Source: Centipeda flueggei ATCC 43531 (GTDB lineage: Bacteria > Bacillota > Negativicutes > Selenomonadales > Selenomonadaceae). From it: a stretch of 64,000 bases of DNA. The notes under the pieces were generated by a model, which worked only from the letters and a program-made list of their open reading frames with translations, had not been told where the DNA came from and searched no databases. A program made the translations under genes and the position numbers. Location of the stretch: positions 304,902 through 368,901 of the forward strand of contig NZ_GG694008.1 in NCBI RefSeq assembly GCF_000160695.1, read 5' to 3'. Shown here in pieces: positions 52,469 to 60,762 of this stretch (positions are counted from its first letter, which is position 1; every line of letters begins with the position of its first letter).

Positions 52469-52492
52469 GGTATGTCGGGAAACGGACATACC
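52469..52492 (+). other. Hairpin upstream of modA
   Basis: GGTATGTC (52469-52476) and GACATACC (52485-52492) form a perfect 8-bp stem with an 8-nt loop, 26 nt before the modA ATG and just upstream of its AAAGGAG. It could act on modA translation or be a ModE-like site; neither consensus fits clearly. Confidence 0.45.
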
Positions 52493-52518
52493 TCCCATTT
52501 GCAAAGGAGAAACATCAC

Positions 52519-53322
52519 ATGAACATCAAAAAGACACTCACCGCCCTCTTGGCGGGCACGGCACTGCTCACCGCCGGCTGCGTCGGCGGCGGCAACAGCG
52601 CAAACAAGATGGAGACGCCGCAGGAGAGCCCCATCGAGCTGCAGGTCTCTGCGGCGGCGAGCCTCACGGACGCGATGAAGGAACTCGGCGCGATGTACGA
52701 GGAGAACAACAAAGAGGTTCATATCGTCTACAATTTCGGCAGCAGCGGCGCCCTACAGCAGGCGATCGAGAACGGCGGAGCCGCCGACGTATTCGTCTCC
52801 GCCGCACAGAAGCAGATGAATGCGCTCGACGAGAAGAAGCTCCTCGCGGACGGTACGCGCGTCGATCTCCTCGTCAACGACATCGTGCTGATCACGGCAA
52901 AGGACAGCAAGCTGAACCTTCCCGACTTCAAGGCAGTGCTCGACCCGCAGGTTGCGCACATCGCTCTCGGTGAGCCGAAGGGCGTTCCTGTCGGACAGTA
53001 CAGCGAGGAGGTCTTTACGAAGCTCGGCATCCTCGACCAGGTCAAGGCGCGTGCCGTCTACGGCTCCGACGTACGTCAGGTGCTCGCATGGGTCGAGACG
53101 GGCGATGCGGACTGCGGCGTGGTCTATGCGACGGATGCCGCCATCTCGGACAAGGTGAAGGTCGCCGCCGTTGCCCCTGCCGACACGCATAAGCCCATCG
53201 TCTACCCCGCCGCTGTGCTGAAGGACTCCAAGAACGAGATGGCCGCGAAGGAATTCCTCGCCTTCCTCCAGACGGACAAGGCAGCCAAGGTCTTTGAGAA
53301 ATACGGATTCACCGTCAAATAA
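52519..53322 (+). CDS. modA: Molybdate-binding lipoprotein ModA
   Basis: The periplasmic molybdate receptor, 267 residues. The signal peptide ends in the lipobox LLTAGC (Cys about 19), so it is a lipoprotein, the usual Firmicute form. VSAAASLTDAMKELGAMYEE (near 41) and FGSSGALQQAIENGGAADVF carry the anion-binding serines. The ATG at 52519 follows AAAGGAG by 9 nt. Its stop codon overlaps the modB start by one base (TAATG). Confidence 0.95.
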   Translation: MNIKKTLTALLAGTALLTAGCVGGGNSANKMETPQESPIELQVSAAASLTDAMKELGAMYEENNKEVHIVYNFGSSGALQQAIENGGAADVFVSAAQKQMNALDEKKLLADGTRVDLLVNDIVLITAKDSKLNLPDFKAVLDPQVAHIALGEPKGVPVGQYSEEVFTKLGILDQVKARAVYGSDVRQVLAWVETGDADCGVVYATDAAISDKVKVAAVAPADTHKPIVYPAAVLKDSKNEMAAKEFLAFLQTDKAAKVFEKYGFTVK

Positions 53323-53993
53323 TGGCAGACGAAACATTCTCCCCGCTCATCATCTCCCTTGAGGTGGCGGGGCTTGCTACGGTCCTCACCTTCTTCGTCG
53401 GTATTGGGCTCGCCTACGCCGTGCTGCATATCCGCAGCCATATCGCGGCGACCATTGCCGATGCTGTGATCACGCTGCCGCTCGTCCTGCCGCCGACCGT
53501 CGTTGGGTTCTTCCTCCTGCTCTTTCTCGGAAAGCGCAGTGCCATCGGGAGCGCCCTCCTCGCCATCGACCTGCCGCTCGTCTTTACGTGGCGTGCGGCG
53601 GTCATCGCAGCGGTCATCGTGAGTCTTCCGCTTATGTACCGCACGGCGCGCGGCGCATTCGAGGCACTCGACAGCAGCATGATTCATGCGGCGCAGACGC
53701 TCGGCGTCAGCAACGGGCGCATCTTTTGGCGCATCATCCTGCCGAATGCACGGCACGGCATCCTCGCAGGGCTCGTTCTCTCGTTTGCCCGTGCCCTCGG
53801 CGAGTTTGGTGCGACCATCATGTTCGCGGGCAATATCCCGGGACGCACGCAGACCATGTCCACCGCCATCTATGCGGCGGTGCAGGCGAACGACTACGAC
53901 CTCGCCTTTCGCTGGGCAGTCATCATCTCCCTGTTCTCGCTCTTCTTTATCGGTGCGATGAACCTCTACCTCAAACGGGAGGTGCGTGAATGA
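53322..53993 (+). CDS. modB: Molybdate ABC transporter permease ModB
   Basis: The inner-membrane channel of the molybdate importer, 223 residues with five membrane segments. The EAA loop AAQTLGVSNGRIFWRIILPN and LPPTVVGFFLLLFLGKRS are ModB signatures. It overlaps modA by one base and modC by four, so all three are coupled. Confidence 0.96.
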   Translation: MADETFSPLIISLEVAGLATVLTFFVGIGLAYAVLHIRSHIAATIADAVITLPLVLPPTVVGFFLLLFLGKRSAIGSALLAIDLPLVFTWRAAVIAAVIVSLPLMYRTARGAFEALDSSMIHAAQTLGVSNGRIFWRIILPNARHGILAGLVLSFARALGEFGATIMFAGNIPGRTQTMSTAIYAAVQANDYDLAFRWAVIISLFSLFFIGAMNLYLKREVRE

Positions 53994-55036
53994 ACCTCGT
54001 CGTCAACATCGAAAAACGCCTGCGTGACTTCACGCTCTGCGCAAACTTTACGCTCACGGATACGACGCTCGCCCTGCTCGGTGCATCGGGCAGCGGCAAG
54101 AGCATGACGCTGAAGTGCATCGCGGGGCTTGAGACGCCGGATCGCGGGCAGATCATCCTCAACGGCCGCACGCTCTATGACAGCAGTGCAGGAGTCAACC
54201 TCCCGCCGCAGGAGCGCAGTGTCGGCTACCTCTTTCAGAACTACGCGCTCTTTCCGAATATGACCGTCCGCGAGAACATCATCTTTGCACTGGACGGATC
54301 ACAGGAGGAAAAGGAGCGCACCCTCGCCGAGAACGTGGCGCGCTTCTCCCTCGACGGACTCGAAAGCGCCTATCCGGCAAGGCTCTCAGGCGGACAGCAG
54401 CAGCGCGTCGCCTTTGCGCGCATCCTCGCGCGCGGTGCGGATGTGCTGCTCCTCGACGAGCCGCTCTCCGCACTCGACACTCACCTCAAGTGGCAGATTG
54501 AAACCGCACTGCGCGAGATCCTCATGGGTCAGAACATCGCGGCGATCCTCGTCACGCATGACCGCGACGAGGCATTCCGCATCGCGCAGGAGATCGCGAC
54601 CGTCGACCGCGGACAGCTCACGCCCCCGATGGATCGGCACGAGCTCTTCCGCAGTCCCGGCACGTGTGCGGGTGCACGCCTCACAGGATGCAAGAACATC
54701 TCCGCCGCCCGCCGTCTCGACGCGGCGCATATCGAGGCGACCGACTGGGGCATCACGCTCGCGGTCACAGACGATGTGACGGATGCGCACCACATCGCCA
54801 TCCGCGCACATTACTTCGTTCCCGTGCAGGAAAACGGCGAAAACGTCTTCACTGCACAGATCGCGGAGATCATCGAGAGCACCTTCAGCATGATCGTCAT
54901 GCTTCGCTTCGCCGATGGTGCTCACCGCGTGCGCTGGGAGGTGGACAAGCCCGCATGGGATGCACTTCATGTGAGCGAAAACGCATCCCTGCGCATCTGC
55001 CTTCCGCCTGAAGCACTGATGCTGCTGCGGGATTAG
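53990..55036 (+). CDS. modC: Molybdate ABC transporter ATPase ModC
   Basis: The ATPase of the molybdate importer, 348 residues. Walker A is GASGSGKSMTL, the signature is [16 protein letters not shown], Walker B is VLLLDEPLSALDTHLK, and the H-loop is LVTHDRDEAFR. The C-terminal 110 residues form a TOBE-type domain, as in E. coli ModC, where it binds molybdate and limits transport. It is closed by a bidirectional terminator. Confidence 0.96.
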   Translation: MNLVVNIEKRLRDFTLCANFTLTDTTLALLGASGSGKSMTLKCIAGLETPDRGQIILNGRTLYDSSAGVNLPPQERSVGYLFQNYALFPNMTVRENIIFALDGSQEEKERTLAENVARFSLDGLESAYPARLSGGQQQRVAFARILARGADVLLLDEPLSALDTHLKWQIETALREILMGQNIAAILVTHDRDEAFRIAQEIATVDRGQLTPPMDRHELFRSPGTCAGARLTGCKNISAARRLDAAHIEATDWGITLAVTDDVTDAHHIAIRAHYFVPVQENGENVFTAQIAEIIESTFSMIVMLRFADGAHRVRWEVDKPAWDALHVSENASLRICLPPEALMLLRD

Positions 55037-55059
55037 GGGAGACAGACAAACGCATACAA

Positions 55060-55094
55060 AAACGCCCTTATGGTGCATCGCGCCATAAGGGCGT
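55060..55094. terminator. Bidirectional terminator after modC
   Basis: A 13-bp stem AACGCCCTTATGG (55060-55072) with its complement (55082-55094) and a 9-nt loop, T-rich on both sides, serves modC and the convergent ABC gene. Confidence 0.9.
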
Positions 55095-55102
55095 TTTTTG
55101 TA

Positions 55103-55780
55103 CTACGCAGAGTGCGTCAGCCGCCCCTCTGCCATCGTATAGCAAATATCCGCATATGATGCTGCCTCGCACTCATGTGTGACGAGGAGGACTGCCGTGC
55201 CTGCATCGGCAGTCTCGCGCACGAGATTAAGCACGTGCCGTGTATTCTCCGCATCGAGGTCGCCCGTCGGCTCATCAAGGAGCAGAATCTGCGGCACGCC
55301 GGCAAGAGCCCGCGCGATCATCATGCGGCGCAGCTCCCCGCCCGAAAGCTCCGACGGACAGACATGCGCGAGCGGTGCGATGCCAAGCCGCTCCATCAGA
55401 GCATCCGCATGTGCAGACACGTCCTGTTCCCTGCCATAGAGAAGCGCCGAGAGGAGGACATTCTCCCGCACCGTCAGCGCGCGAAGCGACATCAGCTGCT
55501 GCGGTACAATGCCGAGCGTACTGCTGCGCAGCTCCGCACGCGCATCCTCGGGCAGTGCGTAGAGATCCGTCTCCCCTATGAGCACCTTCCCCGTCACGGG
55601 CGGCAGGAGCCCGCCCAAGATATGCAGCAGCGTACTCTTGCCGCTGCCCGAACGCCCCATGACCGCCGTCACCGTACCGGAGGAGAGGCACAGATCCGTC
55701 TCCGCCACAGCGACAATGTACCCTTCCCGCGCACTGTCGCGCAGGAAATCCTGACTGATTTTCTCCGCCCGCAGTTCCAT
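55103..55780 (-). CDS. LolD/MacB-type ABC transporter ATPase
   Basis: A 225-residue ATPase of the FtsE/LolD/MacB group. Walker A is GRSGSGKST near 41, the signature is LSGGELRRMMIARAL, Walker B is ILLLDEPTGDLDAENT, and the H-loop is LVTHECEAAS. It is coupled to the permease gene (TGATG overlap). The pair would move a substrate out of the inner membrane by mechanotransmission rather than through a channel. Confidence 0.92.
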   Translation of the reverse strand: MELRAEKISQDFLRDSAREGYIVAVAETDLCLSSGTVTAVMGRSGSGKSTLLHILGGLLPPVTGKVLIGETDLYALPEDARAELRSSTLGIVPQQLMSLRALTVRENVLLSALLYGREQDVSAHADALMERLGIAPLAHVCPSELSGGELRRMMIARALAGVPQILLLDEPTGDLDAENTRHVLNLVRETADAGTAVLLVTHECEAASYADICYTMAEGRLTHSA

Positions 55781-56985
55781 CATCCATCCTCCCGCAGCAG
55801 TGTGCTGATCGGCGCCGTACATACGCGCCCCACCGTCCACGCCGCCGCCAGCATCCCAGACAGTGTCACTGCGAGGAGCGTATTCACCGCCAGCAGCAGA
55901 ATCGTCCCGCCGTCGGGGAGAATATAGGGGCGCATCAGCCCCGCCTTCATCAGGCCGGCAAAGGGCAGAATAATCAGTGCGCCGAGTGCAACTCCTGCCG
56001 CAGCGCCCGCCGCCGAGGCGAGTGCCGCCTCCGTCAGCATCATGCGTGTCAAAAAGCCGCGCGCCGCCCCCGCGATGCGCAGCATCAGATACTCGCGCCG
56101 CCGCTCGCGCGCCGACAGGTGAAAGGCGATGCCGAGAACGACAACGGCGATCACCCAGACCACTATGACGAGCCCGCCGATCATCTCCAAGATGCCGCCC
56201 AGTCCCTGCTCCACTGCGTGCACCATTCCGTGTGCAGGGCGCGCCGTAAGCGCGGGATATGCCGCATTGACCGCCTCTGCCACGCCCTCGGGCGAGAACC
56301 CGTCCGCCGTCCGTATCATCACGGCAGAGATCGCATCCTCCGTCGGAACCCCCTGAAACACATCAAAGCCCCTTTTCGCCGCATTCGCCATCATTGCACG
56401 GATCGTCTCCATATTCGTGTAAACCGCCGTATCCATTCCCGTTCCCGTCGGCGTGAGCCGTCCCACAACGCGGCAGGGCAGATCGTAGAACGTCAGCATC
56501 CCATCCGCAGGCACGGAAATGCCGCTGCCGACGAGAATATCGCCATAGCCGACTGTACCGCCATAGCTCTCGCGGATCCACGGCTGAATGGTCTGATCCG
56601 AGGCGGGATCAAAGCCGATCAGCTGCACCGCTACGGAGCAGCAGCCCGCATGTGCCGAGGCAAGGAAGAACTGCGGCGTCGCATGCGCCACCCCCGCCAT
56701 GCTGCGCAGATCGGAGAGATAGTGCTCCTCCATGTAGAACTGCGCAGGAACGCCCTGCACGAGCACCCCTTCCAGCGATCCCGCTCCCTCTGCCGCCTTC
56801 GGCAGGACAATGACATCTGCACCGAGCCGCTGCTGAAACTGAATCAGACCGCCCTGCAGCCCAAGCAGTATCTCCGAGCCGCCGAAGATCACGAGGGCAA
56901 GAATCCCCGTCAGCACAGCAAGCGTCGCGGAGCGTGCCATATTCCTGCGGCAGGTGCGCAGGGCAAGTGCTTCACTGAACTTCAC
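55780..56985 (-). CDS. FtsX/MacB-type ABC permease with a Cys-Cys motif in the extracytoplasmic domain
   Basis: A 401-residue permease. One membrane segment near 20-45, a large extracytoplasmic domain (about 46-265) and three C-terminal segments (about 270-395) give the FtsX/MacB topology. The extracytoplasmic domain has GADVIVLPKAA near 55 and vicinal cysteines C115-C116 in HAGCCSVAVQLIGFDP. The GTG start overlaps the DUF4418 stop (GTGA). The Cys pair suggests metal or thiol handling, but no substrate is known. Confidence 0.88.
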   Translation of the reverse strand: MKFSEALALRTCRRNMARSATLAVLTGILALVIFGGSEILLGLQGGLIQFQQRLGADVIVLPKAAEGAGSLEGVLVQGVPAQFYMEEHYLSDLRSMAGVAHATPQFFLASAHAGCCSVAVQLIGFDPASDQTIQPWIRESYGGTVGYGDILVGSGISVPADGMLTFYDLPCRVVGRLTPTGTGMDTAVYTNMETIRAMMANAAKRGFDVFQGVPTEDAISAVMIRTADGFSPEGVAEAVNAAYPALTARPAHGMVHAVEQGLGGILEMIGGLVIVVWVIAVVVLGIAFHLSARERRREYLMLRIAGAARGFLTRMMLTEAALASAAGAAAGVALGALIILPFAGLMKAGLMRPYILPDGGTILLLAVNTLLAVTLSGMLAAAWTVGRVCTAPISTLLREDG

Positions 56986-57398
56986 TCATTCTCCCCCTTT
57001 CGATGCTGCCACAGATACAGAGCAGAAAGGATGATGTTCAGCACGGCAATCACGCTGACCGACGGCTGCATCAACGTATGACACCGCATGGTCTCCATCA
57101 TGCAGAGCGGAATAAGATGTCCCGGAAGACAGATCACCAGCACAGCGAGAGGAATCATCGCAATGGCCAGCCCTGTCTTTGTTCCTGAGCGCAGCGGCAC
57201 AAGATGCAGGAGGGACAGGATGAGCATAACGGCAGCAAGCCCCGTCAGCGCCTCCCCTGCCCAATGACAAGTCATCCACGTTCCATCCTCATGCGGTGCA
57301 CATGGTGCAAAAGTCGTCTGTATGCCAATGAAAAATATCGTATTCAGCACAATCTGCAGAAGCGGACACACGCCGATTCCCTTTTTCTCGCTGCTCAT
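56982..57398 (-). CDS. DUF4418-like small membrane protein
   Basis: A 138-residue protein with four hydrophobic segments (about 15-30, 50-70, 76-93, 115-132) and several Cys in extracytoplasmic loops (CAPHEDGTWMTCHWAGEA, CMMETMRCH). The pattern resembles the DUF4418 family, whose genes sit beside FtsX-type ABC systems. It is the first gene of the operon, overlaps the permease by 4 nt, and starts at 57398 with GGAG 7 nt upstream. Function unknown. Confidence 0.75.
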   Translation of the reverse strand: MSSEKKGIGVCPLLQIVLNTIFFIGIQTTFAPCAPHEDGTWMTCHWAGEALTGLAAVMLILSLLHLVPLRSGTKTGLAIAMIPLAVLVICLPGHLIPLCMMETMRCHTLMQPSVSVIAVLNIILSALYLWQHRKGENE

Positions 57399-57428
57399 GA
57401 TCATTCTCCTTATCTGCCATTTTTATCT

Positions 57429-57457
57429 ATCCTACCAGAGATGATAAAAAGTTTCAA
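57429..57457 (-). promoter_or_regulatory. Probable promoter of the DUF4418-permease-ATPase operon
   Basis: On the minus strand TTGAAA (57452-57457) and TAGGAT (57429-57434) are 17 bp apart, immediately after the tRNA terminator. Confidence 0.5.
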
Positions 57458-57458
57458 T

Positions 57459-57487
57459 AAAAAAAGAACTGCCCCTCAGGGCAGCTC
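57459..57487 (-). terminator. Terminator of the tRNA-Gln gene
   Basis: On the minus strand GAGCTGCCC (57479-57487) pairs with GGGCAGTTC (57466-57474) across a 4-nt loop, followed by seven T. Confidence 0.85.
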
Positions 57488-57500
57488 CTCAAAATTCAAA

Positions 57501-57576
57501 TGGCAGGGGTAGCTGGACTCGAACCAACGCATGCGGGATTCAGAATCCCGTGCCTTACCAACTTGGCGATACCCCT
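57501..57576 (-). tRNA. tRNA-Gln (anticodon CTG)
   Basis: A 76-nt cloverleaf on the minus strand: acceptor AGGGGTA/TACCCCT, D-arm GCC...GGC, anticodon stem CGGGA/TCCCG with loop TTCTGAA (anticodon CTG, reading CAG), T-arm GTTGG-TTCGAGT-CCAGC, discriminator G, and an encoded CCA end. Confidence 0.95.
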
Positions 57577-57600
57577 ATCGCTCTCTCAGCAACATAGCGA

Positions 57601-57629
57601 ATTATAGCGGAAGAAGAAAATCTTGTCAA
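57601..57629 (-). promoter_or_regulatory. Perfect-consensus promoter of tRNA-Gln
   Basis: On the minus strand TTGACA (57624-57629) and TATAAT (57601-57606) are exactly 17 bp apart. The -35 box overlaps the scfB stop codon (57626-57628). Confidence 0.88.
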
Positions 57630-59014
57630 GAAATTTTTTTCTGCTCCTCTTCCCCCTCTTCCTTCTCCATCGCGAGCACCGCCTGCACAAGGATCGCGCA
57701 CTCCAGACGCTTCTTCTGAATCGCACAGCCAATCTCGTACGGCTGCCGAATATCCCCATGAAAGAGATCGGCGTTCGCGTGGCAGCCGCCGCTGCAGTAA
57801 AACCGCGCCCAGCAGTCACGGCAGAGCGGCTTGTTCAGCACATGCGAGTTGCGGAAGTACGTCGGCAGCTCCATACTCTCCACGCCCGTAAAGACCGAAC
57901 CAAGGCGATAGCCCTCACGCCCTACGAACTGATGGCACGGATAGAGATCGCCGTTCTCCGCGACGGCATAGTACTCATGCCCCGCTCCGCATCCCGCCAG
58001 TCGTTTCGCCACGCAGGGACCATGGTTGAGATCCATGTTGAAGTGGAAGAAGAAGAACCCCTTCCCCGCGTGCACGCGATCGAGATAAGTCTGTGTCAGA
58101 TGATCGTACTCGGCGAAGATGCGCGGCAGATCCTCCTCGGTAAAACCAAGCGGGCTGTCCTTCAGCACAACCGGCTCCATCGACAGAATGTCAAACCCCG
58201 CCTCGTTCATCGCGAGCACATCCTGTGTGAAATCGAGGTTTTCGTGCGTATATGTCCCGCGCAGATAGTAGTCATTGCCGCCGCGCGCATCGACGAGCTT
58301 CTTAAAGTTCCGCATGACCACATCATACGTTCCGTGCCCGCCCGCATCAGGGCGCATCGCATCATGCACCCTGCGCCGTCCATCTGCTGAGAGCACGACA
58401 GAGATTCGATTGTCGTTCAGCCATGCGATATTCTTGTCGGAGAGCAGCATTCCGTTCGTCGTAAGCGTCAGCTTGAACTCCTTGCCCGTTTCCTGCTCAC
58501 GCTGACGCACGTACTCCGTCACCGCCTTCACCGTACTCAGATTCATCAGCGGCTCGCCGCCGAAGAAATCAATCTCACAGTGCTTGCGCGGGCCGCAACC
58601 GCCAATGATAAAATCGACTGCCGCACGCCCCACCTCGGGCGACATCACCGCGCGCTCACCGCCGTAGCTGCCACCGTCGCCGAAACAATATCTGCAGCGC
58701 AGATTGCAGTCCTGCGCCACCATCAGGCACAGGGATTTCACCAATCCGCGCGACTTGAAGGTCGGCGGCACGTCGATGTCGGGCGCGAAGAGTGCTCCCG
58801 CCGCCATCAGCTCGTGGAGCTCGCCGCATGCCTCACGTAGATCTCCCTCAGAATAACGTCCCCTGAGACGTGCCACGACCGCCTCGTCGTTCGTCCCATC
58901 GAAGTCATCCATCATATCGTAAATCATCTGGTCGATCACATGGACAGCACCGCTGTTCACATCGACAAGGATGTGCATACCGTTCTGCTTGAACTTATGC
59001 GTTCGGACTTTCAT
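57626..59014 (-). CDS. scfB: SCIFF-peptide radical SAM maturase
   Basis: Installs Cys-to-alpha-carbon thioether links in the SCIFF precursor; 462 residues. Residues 1-95 form a PqqD-like peptide-recognition region (MKVRTHKFKQNGMHILVDVN). The radical SAM cluster is C103-x3-C107-x2-C110 (QDCNLRCRYCFGDGG). The C-terminal SPASM-type region carries further cluster cysteines (GPCVAKRLAGCGAG, LYPCHQF, LCRDCWARFYCSGGC). The ATG at 59014 follows AGGAG by 5 nt; longer frames upstream lack support. It follows the SCIFF gene, the order known from clostridia. Confidence 0.95.
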   Translation of the reverse strand: MKVRTHKFKQNGMHILVDVNSGAVHVIDQMIYDMMDDFDGTNDEAVVARLRGRYSEGDLREACGELHELMAAGALFAPDIDVPPTFKSRGLVKSLCLMVAQDCNLRCRYCFGDGGSYGGERAVMSPEVGRAAVDFIIGGCGPRKHCEIDFFGGEPLMNLSTVKAVTEYVRQREQETGKEFKLTLTTNGMLLSDKNIAWLNDNRISVVLSADGRRRVHDAMRPDAGGHGTYDVVMRNFKKLVDARGGNDYYLRGTYTHENLDFTQDVLAMNEAGFDILSMEPVVLKDSPLGFTEEDLPRIFAEYDHLTQTYLDRVHAGKGFFFFHFNMDLNHGPCVAKRLAGCGAGHEYYAVAENGDLYPCHQFVGREGYRLGSVFTGVESMELPTYFRNSHVLNKPLCRDCWARFYCSGGCHANADLFHGDIRQPYEIGCAIQKKRLECAILVQAVLAMEKEEGEEEQKKIS

Positions 59015-59206
59015 TTGTTCTCCTTCATAACCACTCTTGGAAATGTAATACGCTGAAGCAACCCCTAGGGGAGCAAACGGGGAAAGTACACGTTCTGCCC
59101 CCTGCGGATTTCTTTCGTTCAAGCGCAGCGCGTTTAAGAAGTCCGCAGGTATTTAGGCAGATAAGTGTACGACCGTTTGCGCAGCGTATACATGACAAAC
59201 ACACAG

Positions 59207-59236
59207 AAAAAGCCCCTCTCTCAAACGAGAAGGGCT
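59207..59236 (-). terminator. Attenuator-like hairpin between SCIFF and its maturase
   Basis: On the minus strand AGCCCTTCTC and GAGAGAGGGGCT form a roughly 10-bp stem followed by TTTTTC, 18 nt past the SCIFF stop. A leaky terminator here would give more precursor than enzyme. Confidence 0.6.
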
Positions 59237-59253
59237 GTGCCGATTTCCCTGTC

Positions 59254-59391
59254 TTACTTCGCGCAGGGCTGATTGCCCACCGTGCAGGAAGTCTTGCAGG
59301 CAGACTGGCAGGATGCCTGACATTCGCCGCAGCCGCCCGTGTAGAGCGTGGACTGCATCGTCGGCTTGTTGACCGTCTTGATGTGCTTCAT
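59254..59391 (-). CDS. scfA: SCIFF precursor peptide (six Cys in forty-five residues)
   Basis: A 45-residue ribosomal peptide precursor too short for ordinary gene calling. It has exactly six Cys (21, 24, 28, 32, 36, 43) spaced C-x2-C-x3-C-x3-C-x3-C-x6-C after the leader MKHIKTVNKPTMQ. The conserved leader start and cysteine pattern match the SCIFF ranthipeptide family, whose role is unproven but probably regulatory. GGAGG lies 8 nt before the ATG. The maturase gene follows on the same strand. Confidence 0.96.
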   Translation of the reverse strand: MKHIKTVNKPTMQSTLYTGGCGECQASCQSACKTSCTVGNQPCAK

Positions 59392-59425
59392 CCTTCATAC
59401 CTCCTCAATCCGTCGTTCCGAATTT

Positions 59426-59454
59426 ATTCTATCGCATCATTCTTGATTATGCAA
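59426..59454 (-). promoter_or_regulatory. Promoter of the SCIFF operon
   Basis: On the minus strand TTGCAT (59449-59454) and TAGAAT (59426-59431) are 17 bp apart, 8 nt after the murA stop codon. Confidence 0.6.
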
Positions 59455-59461
59455 GTGATTT

Positions 59462-60742
59462 TTACGCTCCGACCCACTCCGCATCCACGCGCTGAATATC
59501 TGCGCCGAGTGCCACGAGCTTCGCCACGAGATCATCATACCCGCGGTCGATGTGATGGATATAGCCGACACGCGTCTCATCCGACGCGACCAGCCCTGCA
59601 AGCACCATCGCCGCACCCGCACGCAGATCCGTCGCACGCACCGGTGCACCGCTGAGCGACGTGCCGCCTTCAACCGTTGCTGTCCGTCCGTCCACACGGA
59701 TCCGTGCACCCATGCGCACAAGCTCATCGACGTGCATAAAACGGTTTTCAAACACCGTCTCCGTCACGACGCTCGTCCCCTCGGCAACGGCGAGCATCGC
59801 CATGAACTGCGCCTGCATATCCGTTGGGAATCCCGGATACGGCATCGTCTTGAGATCAATCGCCTTCATCGGGCCGTCAGCAAAAACGCGTACGCCTGCA
59901 ATATCCTCCTCGATCTGCGCACCGGCCTCTTTCAACTTTGCAATCACAGGCTTCAGATGCTCACTGATGGCGTTCTCGATGAACACGTCGCCGCGCGTCA
60001 TTGCCGCCGCAACCATATAGGTCCCCGCCTCGATACGGTCAGGGATAATCGTATAGGCTGCCGCGCGCAGCTCCGGCACGCCATCGATCTTGATGCGGTT
60101 CGTCCCCGCACCGCGGATGCGCGCCCCCATCACATTGAGATAGTTTGCGAGATCGACGATCTCCGGCTCGAGCGCAGGATTTTCGAGAATCGTCTGCCCT
60201 TCGGCACAGGAAGCCGCCATCATCACATTCTCCGTCGCCCCGACACTCGGAAAGTCGAAGTAGATGCGAGCCCCCTTCAGCCCATGCGGCGCACGTGCAT
60301 GAATTGCCCCCTGGGTGATCCCGATCTCCGCCCCCAGTGCCTCAAACCCCTTGAGATGCAGATCGATGGGGCGCGTTCCGATGGCACAGCCGCCCGGCAG
60401 GGAAATCTCCGCGTGTCCCTCACGAGCAAGCAGGGGCCCCATGATGAGAAACGACGCGCGCATTTTGCGGACAAGATCATAGGGAGCGACTGCCGTCCCG
60501 ATATGTGATGCATCGATGACCAGGCGATGCTCTTCCGGCGTATAGTCCGCCGTCACGCCGAGGGCACGCAGCACCGCCGTGATCGTATAGACATCCTCTA
60601 GTGCCGGCACATCATCCAGTACGCTCCTGCCGTTCGTGCCGAGGAGCGTCCCCGCAATAATGGGAAGCACTGCATTCTTCGCCCCACCGATCTTCACGCG
60701 GCCATGCAGAGGATGTCCCCCGTGAATGACCAGTTGTTCCAT
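59462..60742 (-). CDS. murA: UDP-N-acetylglucosamine 1-carboxyvinyltransferase MurA
   Basis: The first committed step of peptidoglycan synthesis; 426 residues, normal length. K22 (GGAKNAVLP) and the fosfomycin-target C119 ([15 protein letters not shown]) are in place, as are [16 protein letters not shown] and the C-terminal [13 protein letters not shown]. It follows the S55 peptidase gene by 20 nt on the same strand. Firmicutes often have two copies; whether this is murA1 or murA2 cannot be told. Confidence 0.97.
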   Translation of the reverse strand: MEQLVIHGGHPLHGRVKIGGAKNAVLPIIAGTLLGTNGRSVLDDVPALEDVYTITAVLRALGVTADYTPEEHRLVIDASHIGTAVAPYDLVRKMRASFLIMGPLLAREGHAEISLPGGCAIGTRPIDLHLKGFEALGAEIGITQGAIHARAPHGLKGARIYFDFPSVGATENVMMAASCAEGQTILENPALEPEIVDLANYLNVMGARIRGAGTNRIKIDGVPELRAAAYTIIPDRIEAGTYMVAAAMTRGDVFIENAISEHLKPVIAKLKEAGAQIEEDIAGVRVFADGPMKAIDLKTMPYPGFPTDMQAQFMAMLAVAEGTSVVTETVFENRFMHVDELVRMGARIRVDGRTATVEGGTSLSGAPVRATDLRAGAAMVLAGLVASDETRVGYIHHIDRGYDDLVAKLVALGADIQRVDAEWVGA

Positions 60743-60762
60743 TCTCCCTTATCCTCCTCGGC

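Noticed and set aside
59041-59110. A fourth full copy of the palindromic element
   Set aside because: It shares about 25 nt with copy C, but the matching GTTTGC arm is missing, so it is at best a fragment.
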